DNA of 64,000 nucleotides from G963677445 sp963677445 (GTDB taxonomy: Bacteria; Bacteroidota; Ignavibacteria; Ignavibacteriales; Melioribacteraceae): assembly GCA_963677445.2 (NCBI GenBank), contig CAXXGF010000062.1, positions 165,138-229,137 on the forward strand, read 5' to 3'. The notes under the pieces were generated by a model. It saw only the letters and a list, made by a program, of their open reading frames with translations, made no database searches and had not been told where the DNA came from. Below, piece by piece: positions 26,788 to 35,558 of this stretch (its first letter is position 1; every line of letters starts with the position of its first letter). Made by a program: the position numbers and the translations under genes.

Positions 26788-27819
26788 ATGCCCGGAACAA
26801 GTTTTATGACGCTTCCCCGCCACATCCTTGAAACTCAGAAGAGTTTCCCGCACGCGACCGGGGAATTATCCGCTCTGTTACATGAGTTGTCGCTGGCAGC
26901 AAAAGTAATTTCCCTTCAGGTAAATAAAGCCGGCCTGGTTGATATATTAGGATTCTCGGGTCATAATAATGTACATGGTGAGCAGGTTAAAAAGCTCGAT
27001 ATGTACGCGCATGACATGCTGATAAGAGCAATGGATCACGGGGGGCATTTATGTGTGATGGCTTCTGAAGAGGAGGAGGATATAATTCATATCCCAAAAC
27101 ATAAAACAATCGGCAAATACGCCCTGATATTTGACCCGCTGGACGGCTCGTCGAATATTGACGCCAATGTCAGTATAGGAACAATATTTTCTGTATACCG
27201 CAGAATCAGTCCCGACGGCACACCCGGCACCCTTGAGGATTGTCTTCAGCCCGGATTTAAACAGGTCGCTGCCGGGTATATTGTTTACGGTTCAAGTACA
27301 ATTCTCGTCTATACAACCGGCGATAAAGTATATGGTTTTACCCTGGACCCCGCTTTCGGTGAATTTATTTTATCACATGATGATATCAAGCTGTCCAAAA
27401 AGGCGAAAATCTACAGCATCAATGAAGGTAATTATAAATATTGGCCTGAAGGGTTAAAAAAATATATAAAATATCTTCAGGATGCCGATAACAGGAGAGG
27501 AAAACCCTATACTTCGAGGTATATAGGTTCTATGGTCGCCGATATACACCGTAATATGCTTTACGGAGGAATATTTATGTATCCGGCAGATAAAAGAAGT
27601 CCTTATGGAAAATTGCGGCTTATGTATGAATGTAATCCGATGGCGATGATCATTGAAGCTGCCGGAGGACTTGCCACCGATGGCAGGAACAGGATCCTGG
27701 ATATCACTCCCTCGAGTCTTCACCAGAGAACACCCATTTATATCGGTAACAGGGAAGAGGTGGAGATGGTCAATAAATTTATTGATGAATTTAAAATACT
27801 GGACGGATCAGAAAAATAA
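26788..27819 (+). CDS. fbp: Fructose-1,6-bisphosphatase, class I
   Basis: Gluconeogenic phosphatase converting fructose-1,6-bisphosphate to fructose-6-phosphate. At 343 aa it is the usual length. It shows the metal-binding MASEEEED near residue 90, the catalytic DPLDGSSNIDANVSIGTIFS near 120-140, the RYIGSMVADIHR substrate segment, and GGIFMYPAD and KLRLMYECNPMA near the C terminus. AAGGAG lies ahead of the ATG. It is adjacent to the ABC pair, but no functional link is evident. A terminator-like hairpin follows. Confidence 0.97.
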   Translation: MPGTSFMTLPRHILETQKSFPHATGELSALLHELSLAAKVISLQVNKAGLVDILGFSGHNNVHGEQVKKLDMYAHDMLIRAMDHGGHLCVMASEEEEDIIHIPKHKTIGKYALIFDPLDGSSNIDANVSIGTIFSVYRRISPDGTPGTLEDCLQPGFKQVAAGYIVYGSSTILVYTTGDKVYGFTLDPAFGEFILSHDDIKLSKKAKIYSINEGNYKYWPEGLKKYIKYLQDADNRRGKPYTSRYIGSMVADIHRNMLYGGIFMYPADKRSPYGKLRLMYECNPMAMIIEAAGGLATDGRNRILDITPSSLHQRTPIYIGNREEVEMVNKFIDEFKILDGSEK

Positions 27820-27852
27820 TTTCCGGGACTTAATGTCTCAGAAGATTTATTG

Positions 27853-27899
27853 TCAGCGGTGAAAAAAAAGTGATTTTTTCCCGCTGATTTTATTTTTTC
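27853..27899 (+). terminator. Terminator after fbp
   Basis: TCAGCGG(T)GAAAAAA from 27853 pairs with TTTTTTCCCGCTGA ending at 27887 (one bulge). A T-rich tail (tttatttttt) follows. It may also slow transcription from the convergent small gene at 27924. Confidence 0.75.
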
Positions 27900-27923
27900 T
27901 TCCTGATATTCCAGGTGAAAATT

Positions 27924-28184
27924 TCAGAGTTGCTTAAGCCTTTCACTTATATCAGTGATCAACTTTTCCATTGATATATTTTCTATTTTAATTTTGGAAG
28001 TTCTTACCGCGATATCAGGCGTGTCTCCTTTGCCCTGGTATGTTTGTAAGAGACTATAGGCCAGCCTGTACCTGTCATTCTGTATCGGGATATTATCAAT
28101 AAATGATTCCACCAGGTTGTAAATTTTTGATTCCGCGGAATCTTCGGGGGCTTTTTTTACTCCGGCAGTACTTAGTGTACCCAT
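27924..28184 (-). CDS. Small protein of unknown function (86 aa)
   Basis: I do not recognise the family. The protein has no signal peptide or membrane span. A polar N terminus (about 1-18) is followed by what looks like a helical bundle (SKIYNLVESFIDNIPIQNDR, YRLAYSLLQTY). The ending ENISMEKLITDISERLKQL also looks like an amphipathic helix. AAAGG stands 7 nt before the ATG, and codon use resembles the neighbours, which supports a real gene. It is a single-gene unit convergent with fbp and divergent from the heptosyltransferase operon. Confidence 0.65.
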   Translation of the reverse strand: MGTLSTAGVKKAPEDSAESKIYNLVESFIDNIPIQNDRYRLAYSLLQTYQGKGDTPDIAVRTSKIKIENISMEKLITDISERLKQL

Positions 28185-28248
28185 AATAAACCTTTTATTT
28201 TTAAGTTAACAAAGAAAATATGTATTTTTGCTTTCTCAATTTTAGGTA

Positions 28249-29250
28249 TTGCCGCAATTGAATCAACAAAATATACGTAAAATATTATTAATCCGGTTCA
28301 GCTCACTCGGAGATATTTTGCTTACCACTCCGATGACCAGGATTTTGAAGAAGTTTCTCCCCGATTCGGAGATAGATATTCTGATTAAAGAACAATATTC
28401 AGATGTTTACAGGTTCAATCCACATATAAGTAATATCATCTTTTTTGATAAAACCAAAAGTGACACCATAACTTCTGACCTGGCAGATCGTGACTACGAT
28501 ATAATAATTGATCTCCAGAATAATTTCAGAAGCAGAAAAATAAGGCGGCGGCTTAAAAAAATGTTTTTCTTTTATGATAAGCCGGGTATTAAAAAGATGC
28601 TTCTTGTCCACTTAAAAATTAATTTGTTAAAGAATTATCTGCCGGTTGCTGAAAGATATATCAGCTCCTTTCCCGGAATGGAGCCTGATGGAGAAGGATG
28701 TGAAGTATTTTTACCCGAAGGAGAGGAAAAAGGAGAAGAAAGGACGGGTGAAAACATTATTGGCTTTTGTCCCGGATCAAGACATTTCACCAAAATGTGG
28801 CCCGAAGAGTACTTCATTGAATTAGGGGAAATGATAGCTGACGCGGGATATAAAATAAAATTGCTGGGGGGAAAGGATGACAGGGAAATCTGTGAAAGGT
28901 TAGCGGAAAATATCCCTGGCGCGGAAAATCTGTCGAATAATAATGAGCTTCTGAAAACAATAAAAGAGATGAAAAGCTGCAGGGCTGTTATATGCAATGA
29001 TTCAGGCCTGATGCACGCGGCCTCCGCGGCGGACGTTGCCGTAATAGCCATATTTGGTTCAACTGTAAGAGAATTTGGCTTTCTGCCTTATAAAGTAAAA
29101 AATTTAATATTAGAGAATAATTCTTTATCTTGCAGGCCTTGTTCTCACATAGGACGGAAAAAATGCCCCCTGGGGCATTTTGAATGTATGCGATCAGTAA
29201 CACCGGAAATAGCGTTCACTAATTTTGAAAAATTTGTCAGTTCTTTATGA
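28249..29250 (+). CDS. GT9 family heptosyltransferase-like glycosyltransferase
   Basis: Adds heptose (or a related sugar) to lipopolysaccharide inner core. The 333 aa show the GT9 pattern: an N-terminal Rossmann start ILLIRFSSLGDILLTTP, the mid-protein GFCPGSRHFTKMWP, the donor-binding CNDSGLMHAASAADVAVIAI with FGST, and a cysteine-rich C-terminal stretch CRPCSHIGRKKCPLG typical of this family. The start is uncertain: TTG at 28249 is used here, but TTG at 28258 is possible. It overlaps waaA by 4 bp, consistent with inner-core assembly. Confidence 0.88.
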   Translation: MPQLNQQNIRKILLIRFSSLGDILLTTPMTRILKKFLPDSEIDILIKEQYSDVYRFNPHISNIIFFDKTKSDTITSDLADRDYDIIIDLQNNFRSRKIRRRLKKMFFFYDKPGIKKMLLVHLKINLLKNYLPVAERYISSFPGMEPDGEGCEVFLPEGEEKGEERTGENIIGFCPGSRHFTKMWPEEYFIELGEMIADAGYKIKLLGGKDDREICERLAENIPGAENLSNNNELLKTIKEMKSCRAVICNDSGLMHAASAADVAVIAIFGSTVREFGFLPYKVKNLILENNSLSCRPCSHIGRKKCPLGHFECMRSVTPEIAFTNFEKFVSSL

Positions 29251-30524
29251 GCAGTATCTGGTACTATTTATATAACTTTATGATTTTGCCGCTTCTTTTC
29301 GGCATTTTTCACATTGGGGCGATATTCAATGAAAAGATTAAGAATGGTATAAAAGACCGGAAAAAACTATTCGAAAATCTGATTATTGACCTCAATGGGA
29401 TCGACCGTAAAAAAAAGATGGTCTGGTTTCATTCCTCATCCATGGGTGAATTTGAGCAGGCAAAACCGATCATAAAAGAGCTGAGAAAAAATGAGAAAAT
29501 AAATATAATTATAACTTTTTTCTCACCATCGGGCTACAGGAATTCCAAAAACTTTCCCGACGCCGATATCATTTCTTATATTCCTTTCGATACTCCTTAT
29601 CTTTCGAGAAGATTTCTGAAACTTGTTAAACCTGATCTCGCTATATTTATGCGTTATGAGCTGTGGCCTAACTTTATCTGGCAGCTTGGCAACTTTAATA
29701 TTCCCATAATGGTTGTTGACGCCACTATGAGGAAGGATTCGCAGCGTAAATGGCTTGTGGCTCATCGTTTTCATAAAAACCTCTTTAAAAAATTAACGAG
29801 GGTTCTCACAGTATCCCATGATGATATGGTCAACTTCAAGGAATATAATATACCTGATGAAAGACTGCTTGCTGTGGGGGATACAAGGTTTGACCGGGTA
29901 TGGCAAAAATCGCTTGTCGCCAGAGAAAGAAAATTATTCAGCGAGGGCACATTAGCCGATAAAAAGGTTTTTGTTGCCGGCAGTACGTGGGAGTCGGATG
30001 AAAATCTGATCATTCCGGCTTTTCTCAAACTTATGAAGTATGACCCTGAGACGGTGCTTATTCTTGTGCCTCATGAGCCGACTTTGATTCATCTGGAGAA
30101 AATCGAGAATAATTTTGTGGGCAAAACAAAAACTATCAGATTTTCTTTTATGAACAATTATGCGGGAGAAAGGGTAATAATTGTTGATTCAATAGGAATA
30201 TTATCAACGCTTTATTATTACGCCGATCTTGCCTATGTTGGCGGAAGCTTCAAGCAGGGTGTTCACAATGTCCTTGAACCGGCTGTATATGGAATACCTG
30301 TTATATATGGCCCTAAAATACATAACAGCCAGGAGGCGCGGGTTCTGGCGGATATCGGAGCCGGCATAGTGGTAAAAAATAAAAAGGAACTCTATAAGAC
30401 ACTTCGCCGGATAACCTCGGATGATGAACTCAGGAAGTTGACCGGGGAAACCGGGGAGAAATATATAAACAGCAATACAGGCGCTACAGAAAAAATTCTG
30501 ACCGAAATAGAAAAATTTATCTGA
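29247..30524 (+). CDS. waaA: 3-deoxy-D-manno-octulosonic acid (Kdo) transferase
   Basis: Transfers Kdo from CMP-Kdo to lipid A precursor at the inner membrane. The 425 residues have an N-terminal membrane anchor (about 1-25), the acceptor-side HSSSMGEFEQAKP motif, RYELWPNFIWQ, and the GT-B donor site with GGSFKQGVHNVLEPAVYG and IYGPKIHNSQEA. Its ATG overlaps the heptosyltransferase stop (ATGA). Its presence with the GT9 gene shows that the organism makes lipopolysaccharide. Confidence 0.95.
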   Translation: MSSIWYYLYNFMILPLLFGIFHIGAIFNEKIKNGIKDRKKLFENLIIDLNGIDRKKKMVWFHSSSMGEFEQAKPIIKELRKNEKINIIITFFSPSGYRNSKNFPDADIISYIPFDTPYLSRRFLKLVKPDLAIFMRYELWPNFIWQLGNFNIPIMVVDATMRKDSQRKWLVAHRFHKNLFKKLTRVLTVSHDDMVNFKEYNIPDERLLAVGDTRFDRVWQKSLVARERKLFSEGTLADKKVFVAGSTWESDENLIIPAFLKLMKYDPETVLILVPHEPTLIHLEKIENNFVGKTKTIRFSFMNNYAGERVIIVDSIGILSTLYYYADLAYVGGSFKQGVHNVLEPAVYGIPVIYGPKIHNSQEARVLADIGAGIVVKNKKELYKTLRRITSDDELRKLTGETGEKYINSNTGATEKILTEIEKFI

Positions 30525-30546
30525 TCATTTTGCGGGGAAAATAGTC

Positions 30547-31701
30547 ATGGGCAAAATTGCAGGCAACGAAATTATTGAACGAATTATTCATTTCAGAAGG
30601 GATTTGCATAGAAATCCCGAACTCTCGTTTCAGGAAAAAAAGACAACTGAAAATATTGCGAGTGTTCTCGAGAACGAAGGACTGATTCTTAACTCTTTTT
30701 CAACTCTGGATACCGGCGGATATTGTGATATCGGAGATAAAGGTGAAATTATCTGTTTCCGGTCAGATATTGACGCTCTGCCAATAACCGAAAATGATTC
30801 CCATGAAATTAAATCATTAACGCCAGGCATTATGCACGCGTGTGGCCATGATTATCATACAGCCCTGGGGCTTGGATTGCTTCTTCACTTTAATAATTCA
30901 GGAAAACGGATGAATAAAAGGCTCCGGGTTATTTTTCAGCCCGGGGAGGAAGCGGCGCCGGGAGGAGCTGAATATGTTGACCGTGAAGATATATGGGATG
31001 ATGTTAAATATGTTATTACCACTCATGTAAGTCCTGATGTTAAGGCAGGGAATTTTGTTGTCAATAAAGGAGCGGTTCAGTCATCATCAACACAGGTGAA
31101 AATAATTTTCCGGGGTAAGGGTGGTCACACTTCCCGGCCTGATGAAACAGAGGATTTAATACTTATCGCGGCTCACTTTATTACCCAGCTTAAAAGTTTT
31201 ATTTCAGGTTTTGCTGATCCGCGAAAGACAATCGTTCTCGCATTCGGTACAATATCGGCGGGGGATACCCACAATATTATTCCCGATGAACTGCTGCTGA
31301 GGGGAACCCTGAGAACATTCGATAATGAACTGCTCACGAATATTCTGCCGGCGATAAGAAAGTTTGCCGAAAAATTTGCCCATTCATATGGACTTGAGAT
31401 ATCTGTCGAATATCCCACATCGTGCCCGGCGACAGTAAATAGTGAGATTCTTGTTAATAGTTATCTAAACTACATGGAAGCCGCGGGAAAGACCGATAAG
31501 GCATTTATTTCGGATATACCCTCAATGGGGGCTGATGATTTTGCCTTCTACAGCAGGCGTTTTCCGGCTCTTTACCTGATATCGGGAGGAGAGGGTAAAG
31601 GTAATCTTCACAGCAGCATACTGGAGCTGGATGAGGGACTTCTGCCGGAAACCTTTAATATGCTTACCGGTTTTATGGAAAAACTTTTGGATGAAAAATG
31701 A
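30547..31701 (+). CDS. M20 family amidohydrolase (N-acyl-amino-acid/hippurate hydrolase-like)
   Basis: Metal-dependent amidohydrolase of 384 aa. It opens with RRDLHRNPELSFQEKKT. Metal sites include HACGHDYHTALGLG and QPGEEAAPGGAEY. A dimerisation domain with GGHTSRPDE follows, and SMGADDFAFYSR near the C terminus. This pattern is that of the M20D amidohydrolases that cleave N-acyl or N-carboxyacyl amino acids, not the di- or tripeptidases. Substrate is unknown. It overlaps the following racemase-family gene by 4 bp, so the pair may process an amino acid derivative. Confidence 0.9.
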   Translation: MGKIAGNEIIERIIHFRRDLHRNPELSFQEKKTTENIASVLENEGLILNSFSTLDTGGYCDIGDKGEIICFRSDIDALPITENDSHEIKSLTPGIMHACGHDYHTALGLGLLLHFNNSGKRMNKRLRVIFQPGEEAAPGGAEYVDREDIWDDVKYVITTHVSPDVKAGNFVVNKGAVQSSSTQVKIIFRGKGGHTSRPDETEDLILIAAHFITQLKSFISGFADPRKTIVLAFGTISAGDTHNIIPDELLLRGTLRTFDNELLTNILPAIRKFAEKFAHSYGLEISVEYPTSCPATVNSEILVNSYLNYMEAAGKTDKAFISDIPSMGADDFAFYSRRFPALYLISGGEGKGNLHSSILELDEGLLPETFNMLTGFMEKLLDEK

Positions 31702-32564
31702 AAATTGTAATTACCGATTCAGGACTGGGAGGGCTGGGAATTACAGCAGGGATTTTTGAGAGGGGAACCTCGGGAAGGGATATCGGCCTCATTTTCGCGA
31801 ATGCACAGCCCGCCCCGGAAAGAGGTTATAATAAAATGGATACCGCTGATGAAAAAAGGGAGGTATTTAATAAAGCGCTCGAAGGATTTTATTCCGGGTT
31901 TAAACCTGATCTGATTATTATTGCCTGCAATACATTATCGGTGCTGGCTGCCGATACAGAATTTTCGAAAAATAATAAATGCGTGCTATTAAATATTGTT
32001 GATTATGGCATAAAAAAATTAAGTGAAAACTACATTCCCGATAAAAAGAGGAAGATGGTATTACTGGGAACCGAAACAACAGTTTCTTCAGGCATGCATA
32101 AGAGTGAACTCGAGAAGCGGGGATGGAATTCCGAAAATATCATTCCTCTCGCCTGCAGCGGACTGGCTGGAGCGATAGAAAAAGATTTTGAAGGCGCGGA
32201 TGTTCTGGAAAAAATTAACAGGGCCTTCACTTCGGCAAAGGACGCCGGAGCGGGAGACGCTGATGAAATTATTGTCTATATTGGTTGTACACATTACAGT
32301 TATGTGAAGAATCGAATTCATGAAAGGTTTTCCGATCTGCCGGCTGAGAAAATAAATATTTTTGATCCGGGGGAATATATTATTGAGGATATGGTCGGTG
32401 AAATTAATTCACGTTGTAATGAGGGGAAAAACAATCTTGAGATTTTTTCAAAGATAAATATTCCTGACGACGAGATAAATGGCATTTATAAACTGCTGGA
32501 AAATGATTTTCCTCTGACGGCTGCCAGGTTATTGGATTATAAAATCAGAAGCGATCTGTTCTGA
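31698..32564 (+). CDS. Asp/Glu racemase-superfamily protein, MurI-like
   Basis: Cofactor-independent racemase fold of 288 aa. Both catalytic cysteine motifs are present: DSGLGGLGI at the N terminus with ACNTLSVLAAD near residue 76, and IGCTHYSYVKN near 195. Glutamate racemase (MurI), which makes D-Glu for peptidoglycan, is the nearest well-known relative. However, the usual PYG segment is replaced by RGYNKMD and the region around it diverges, so substrate specificity may differ. Coupled by ATGA overlap to the M20 amidohydrolase. No terminator is clear before the repeat region that starts at 32578. Confidence 0.78.
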   Translation: MKIVITDSGLGGLGITAGIFERGTSGRDIGLIFANAQPAPERGYNKMDTADEKREVFNKALEGFYSGFKPDLIIIACNTLSVLAADTEFSKNNKCVLLNIVDYGIKKLSENYIPDKKRKMVLLGTETTVSSGMHKSELEKRGWNSENIIPLACSGLAGAIEKDFEGADVLEKINRAFTSAKDAGAGDADEIIVYIGCTHYSYVKNRIHERFSDLPAEKINIFDPGEYIIEDMVGEINSRCNEGKNNLEIFSKINIPDDEINGIYKLLENDFPLTAARLLDYKIRSDLF

Positions 32565-32952
32565 TTTTTCCTTTTTTCATAATCATAAACCGGCGGAGCC
32601 GGAATTGGATAGTCAGTTAATTGATAATTGACAATTGATAATTAAAAGATGACCGGGTTTTTATTTTATTAAAACATCCTGACCATCATTCTTATTCTGC
32701 TAACCATGTTTTTTCTGTGTCCATTAGTGAAATCCGCGGGAAATAATGCCCCGGTTAAAACGGCAATAATGTTCAAATTTTGAAGGGCTGCCATTGTTAT
32801 TAAGGCTGGAAGATTAAAGAATAGGTTTTTTTGGGGGGTCTTTTAGAAAGAAATTCATGCCCCAAAAAAATCATCAATTTCAGAACTCCTGATCCCGGTA
32901 ATAAAAAACAATAACTTACATGAATTCATTCGCAACATAAAATCGCGGGATA

Positions 32953-33000
32953 ATTCGATAAGGAAACAACTTGGGCAGGTCTTTCCTTATCTTATCGAAT
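32953..33000. repeat. Inverted repeat inside the insertion
   Basis: attcgataaggaaa (32953-32966) faces its near-complement tttccttatcttatcgaat (32982-33000), in which ttatc is duplicated. Confidence 0.6.
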
Positions 33001-33069
33001 AGTGTACTGAACCAATACATTGATATTGTTTTATTTTCAAAAATGATTGAATTTGAACGCCATTTTATG

Positions 33070-33222
33070 CATCTCCTACAGAGATGTTTTCCAGGTTGTC
33101 TATTATTATATTCTACAATAATTTCTGCCTCTACAAGGCAAATACAATAACAGAACCTTGTATAGGTTCCAATTATTGTAGAAAATTGTTAACACCATAA
33201 GACAAAATCCTTGTAGAGGATT
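33070..33222. repeat. REPIN-like array of four small hairpins
   Basis: CATCTC-CTACA-GAGATG (33070-33086) and GCCT-CTACA-AGGC (33127-33139) lie on the left. On the right are AACCT-TGTAT-AGGTT (33154-33168) and AATCCT-TGTAG-AGGATT (33206-33222). All four stems are perfect but different in sequence, while the loops are the same pentamer (one base changed in the third) in opposite orientation on the two sides. A further perfect 13-bp inverted repeat (33111-33123 with 33171-33183) joins the halves. Confidence 0.7.
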
Positions 33223-33573
33223 CACAAACCACCCCGGATAATCAAACACCTTAAGACATCCTCAATAAACCCGGATCGATAGAATTTCAATTTTTTAATA
33301 CATCATGTATGGCTAAGAAAAGACTTTGTCAAGTAATAAATGGATAACAATTTCATATGATATTTTCCAAAAACTTCCGCGATTTCATTTTGCGAGAGGT
33401 AAGGTGTTCTGAATTTACGAAAAATTTTTAAGCTCACGGAATATTTATCAATTGTCTTTTAAGTTGTTCATTGTACATTATTAATTGTTAATTGAAATTT
33501 TGCCATATTGCGTAAAATTTAACTGCTAAAGGAATAAACCGGCTAAGACGAAAGTAAAAGTATATCTATTAAC

Positions 33574-33692
33574 TCAAGGTAAGTCTTCCCCCGTCACCGG
33601 ATAAAAATACTTCGCGGCCACCCCGTTGCCGGGAGTTTCATAAGCGACAATACCTTTTGGGGGATGGATTTCGGGAAATAGAATATTTACAC
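33574..33692 (-). pseudogene. Possible 3' remnant of a lost gene
   Basis: On the minus strand an open frame without an obvious start reads ...HPPKGIVAYETPGNG followed by VAAKYFYPVTGEDLP and a TGA at 33576-33574. The composition is protein-like and unlike the surrounding repeats. It lies just past the flotillin terminator. The family is not recognised and chance cannot be excluded. Confidence 0.3.
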
Positions 33693-33693
33693 A

Positions 33694-33722
33694 TAAAAAA
33701 AGCGGCGCCGGAGCGCCGCTCT
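33694..33722 (-). terminator. Rho-independent terminator of the PspA/flotillin operon
   Basis: AGCGGCGC (33701-33708) and GCGCCGCT (33713-33720) are perfectly complementary around CGGA. Read on the minus strand the hairpin is followed by seven T (33700-33694). It lies 23 nt past the flotillin stop codon. Confidence 0.92.
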
Positions 33723-33744
33723 AACAGACTTGGGTAAATTCTGT

Positions 33745-35547
33745 TTATGCTTTCTTTTCCTGGTTTTCTTCTTCCATGTCATCCTTTGTTTCTTTCGGAT
33801 CATCAGTTTCGGTAATGACAGAGTCTTTCAGCATTTTTGTCAGCCCTTTGATGTCATCCCCCTGGAGTCCGATTTCTTTCAATAGTGCGTCTACGAGAGG
33901 CGCCTGACCTCTATAGCGAAGGGCGCTGTTGACAACCTGGTCTGCGAGATTAAGGCCTCCCGCGGCTCCTGCTGCCGATACCCCGGCTCCGCTTCCGCCA
34001 CCATGTGTAAGACCATCGACCTGGATAATTTTGATATCATCAATTTTTTCCATCGGTTTCACACTCGCGGCAATAATTGCGCTGAGGTTTTCAACAATCG
34101 CGAGTTTAACTTTCATCTCTATCAGGTTGCCCGAAAGAATATTCTCGGCCATGTGAAGCGCTTTTTTACCCTCGGCTTCAACTTTATATCTTTCAGCGGC
34201 CGCGGCGGCTTTAAGTTTTTCAGCTTCAGCTTCACCACCAGCGATGATAGTGTGTTTTTGGGCTTCGGCTTCAGCGCGTATTCTTACCGCTTCGGCTCTG
34301 TCTGAAGATGCTTTTTTCTCAGCTTCAGCGGCTACAGTTATTGCGATAGCGTCCTTTTCAGCTTCTTGGGCGGCTTTGATGAGATCAATTTGTTTCTGAC
34401 GAGAAGCGATCTCATTTTCTTTAACTGTTGTAACTTCCTCTTCAGCTTTGACCGCTTTGGCGCGCGCCTGTTCAGCTTCTGTCTGTGCCAATGATTGCTC
34501 TTTGGATTTTTCGGCAATGGCGATCTGACGACCCTGGTCGGCAAGTTTCACTGTTTTTTCCCTGTCGATATCAGCTTCTTCGACAGCCCTTGCTTTGAGA
34601 ATGTCTTTCTCTTTAATCATTTTTTCTTTTTCAATTCTTCCTTCCTCAAGTTTCTGGTCGGTAAGGATTCTTGCAAGTTCCACTTTTTCGCGCGCCTGAA
34701 TTTCAGCTTCTTCCGAAAGACGTTTTTTCTCGGCATTTTTGATGGCGGTTTCCGCTGATTCTTCCGCCTGTCTTACCTCGATTTCACGTTTCTGGGCAAG
34801 TTTGGCATATTCTTCTTCTCTCTGAATATTCAACCTTTCTCTTTCAGCTTCCAGGGTTTTCTGTTTAATTTTAACAGATGTATCCTGCTCAATATCGTTC
34901 CGCTGTTTTCTCCTGTTTTCAATCTCTTCAGTCAGTTTTGTCAAACCTTCGGCGTCGAACGCGTTATCAGGGTTGAAATATTCTTTATTCGTCTGATCAA
35001 GCGCTGTCAGTGAAGCCGATTCAAGTTCGAGACCATTTTTAAGAAGGTCTTCAGAAACGGCAGTCTGCACTTTCTGAACAAAATCGACACGTTTTTCATG
35101 CAATTCTTCCATGGCCATTTCGGCGGCGACAGCTCTTAGGGCGTCAACAAATTTTCCTTCAACCAGCTCTTTCAAAGATTTTGGGTCCAGGGTTCTTTTG
35201 CCGAGTGTCTGGGCGGCGTCGGCAATAGCTTCGATTGTCGGTTTGACCCTGACATAGAATTCGGCTGTTACATCCACGCGCATTCTGTCTTTGGTAATAA
35301 GAGCGAGTTCATCAGCTCTTCTTACCTCCAGACGAAGCGTATTCATATTCACTTTGATAATTTCATGAAATACCGGCAGAACAATAGCTCCGCCATTCAT
35401 AATTACTTTCTGCCCTCTCCATCCTGTCCGGACGAAAGAAATTTCTTTTGATGCTCGATGATACAATTTTGCCACCATTGAAATAATAAAAACGACAGCG
35501 ATGATGGCAATAACAATAATTAGAACTAATTGCGAACCGGGGTTCAT
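33745..35547 (-). CDS. YqiK-type flotillin (long flotillin)
   Basis: Membrane-anchored flotillin of 600 aa that scaffolds membrane domains. It has an N-terminal membrane span (about 6-28), an SPFH domain (about 50-200), then a very long Ala/Glu/Lys-rich coiled coil (about 210-470) and a C-terminal Gly/Ala-rich segment (GGGSGAGVSAAGAAGG). A charged tail (about 585-600) follows. GGAGG stands before the ATG, 11 nt after the YqiJ-like gene. The order PspA-YqiJ-YqiK is a known arrangement in other phyla and suggests a common membrane-integrity function. It is much longer than FloA at 6381, so the genome has two separate flotillin systems. Confidence 0.92.
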   Translation of the reverse strand: MNPGSQLVLIIVIAIIAVVFIISMVAKLYHRASKEISFVRTGWRGQKVIMNGGAIVLPVFHEIIKVNMNTLRLEVRRADELALITKDRMRVDVTAEFYVRVKPTIEAIADAAQTLGKRTLDPKSLKELVEGKFVDALRAVAAEMAMEELHEKRVDFVQKVQTAVSEDLLKNGLELESASLTALDQTNKEYFNPDNAFDAEGLTKLTEEIENRRKQRNDIEQDTSVKIKQKTLEAERERLNIQREEEYAKLAQKREIEVRQAEESAETAIKNAEKKRLSEEAEIQAREKVELARILTDQKLEEGRIEKEKMIKEKDILKARAVEEADIDREKTVKLADQGRQIAIAEKSKEQSLAQTEAEQARAKAVKAEEEVTTVKENEIASRQKQIDLIKAAQEAEKDAIAITVAAEAEKKASSDRAEAVRIRAEAEAQKHTIIAGGEAEAEKLKAAAAAERYKVEAEGKKALHMAENILSGNLIEMKVKLAIVENLSAIIAASVKPMEKIDDIKIIQVDGLTHGGGSGAGVSAAGAAGGLNLADQVVNSALRYRGQAPLVDALLKEIGLQGDDIKGLTKMLKDSVITETDDPKETKDDMEEENQEKKA

Positions 35548-35558
35548 TTTTTCCTCCG

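Larger units (their letters stand above)
32876..33416. mobile_element. 541-bp MITE-like insertion with terminal inverted repeats
   Basis: Bounded by aatttcagaactcct (32876-32890) and the inverse of aaattcagaacacct (33402-33416), which agree at 13 of 15 positions. Further in, tcgcaacataaaatcgcgg (32930-32948) and the inverse of tcgcaaaatgaaatcgcgg (33377-33395) agree at 17 of 19. The centre holds a symmetric hairpin array (33070-33222) whose axis (about 33147) coincides with the midpoint of the insertion (33146). The empty site is seen in copy 1 of the host repeat near 18893-18900. No transposase frame is present, so any movement would need one supplied in trans. Confidence 0.65.
32578..33531 (+). 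repeat. Dispersed intergenic repeat, copy 2 (split by insertion)
   Basis: The left part, 32578-32880, and right part, 33416-33531, together align with 18588-19010. The opening hairpin here is CCGGC-GGA-GCCGG (32590-32602), against CTGAC-GGA-GTCAG in copy 1: two compensatory pair changes around an identical loop. The tail aagttgttcattgtacatta is identical in both copies. Confidence 0.75.
32565..33744. other. 1180-bp spacer: nested repeats and a possible gene remnant
   Basis: Contains the interrupted dispersed repeat (32578-33531), the 541-bp insertion in it (32876-33416), a coding-like remnant on the minus strand (33574-33692) and the terminator of the flotillin operon (33694-33722). No intact gene. 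Confidence 0.7.

Noticed and set aside
33070..33222. CRISPR array
   Set aside because: The repeated units are short hairpins with differing stems and mirrored orientation, not direct repeats with equal spacers, and no cas gene is near.
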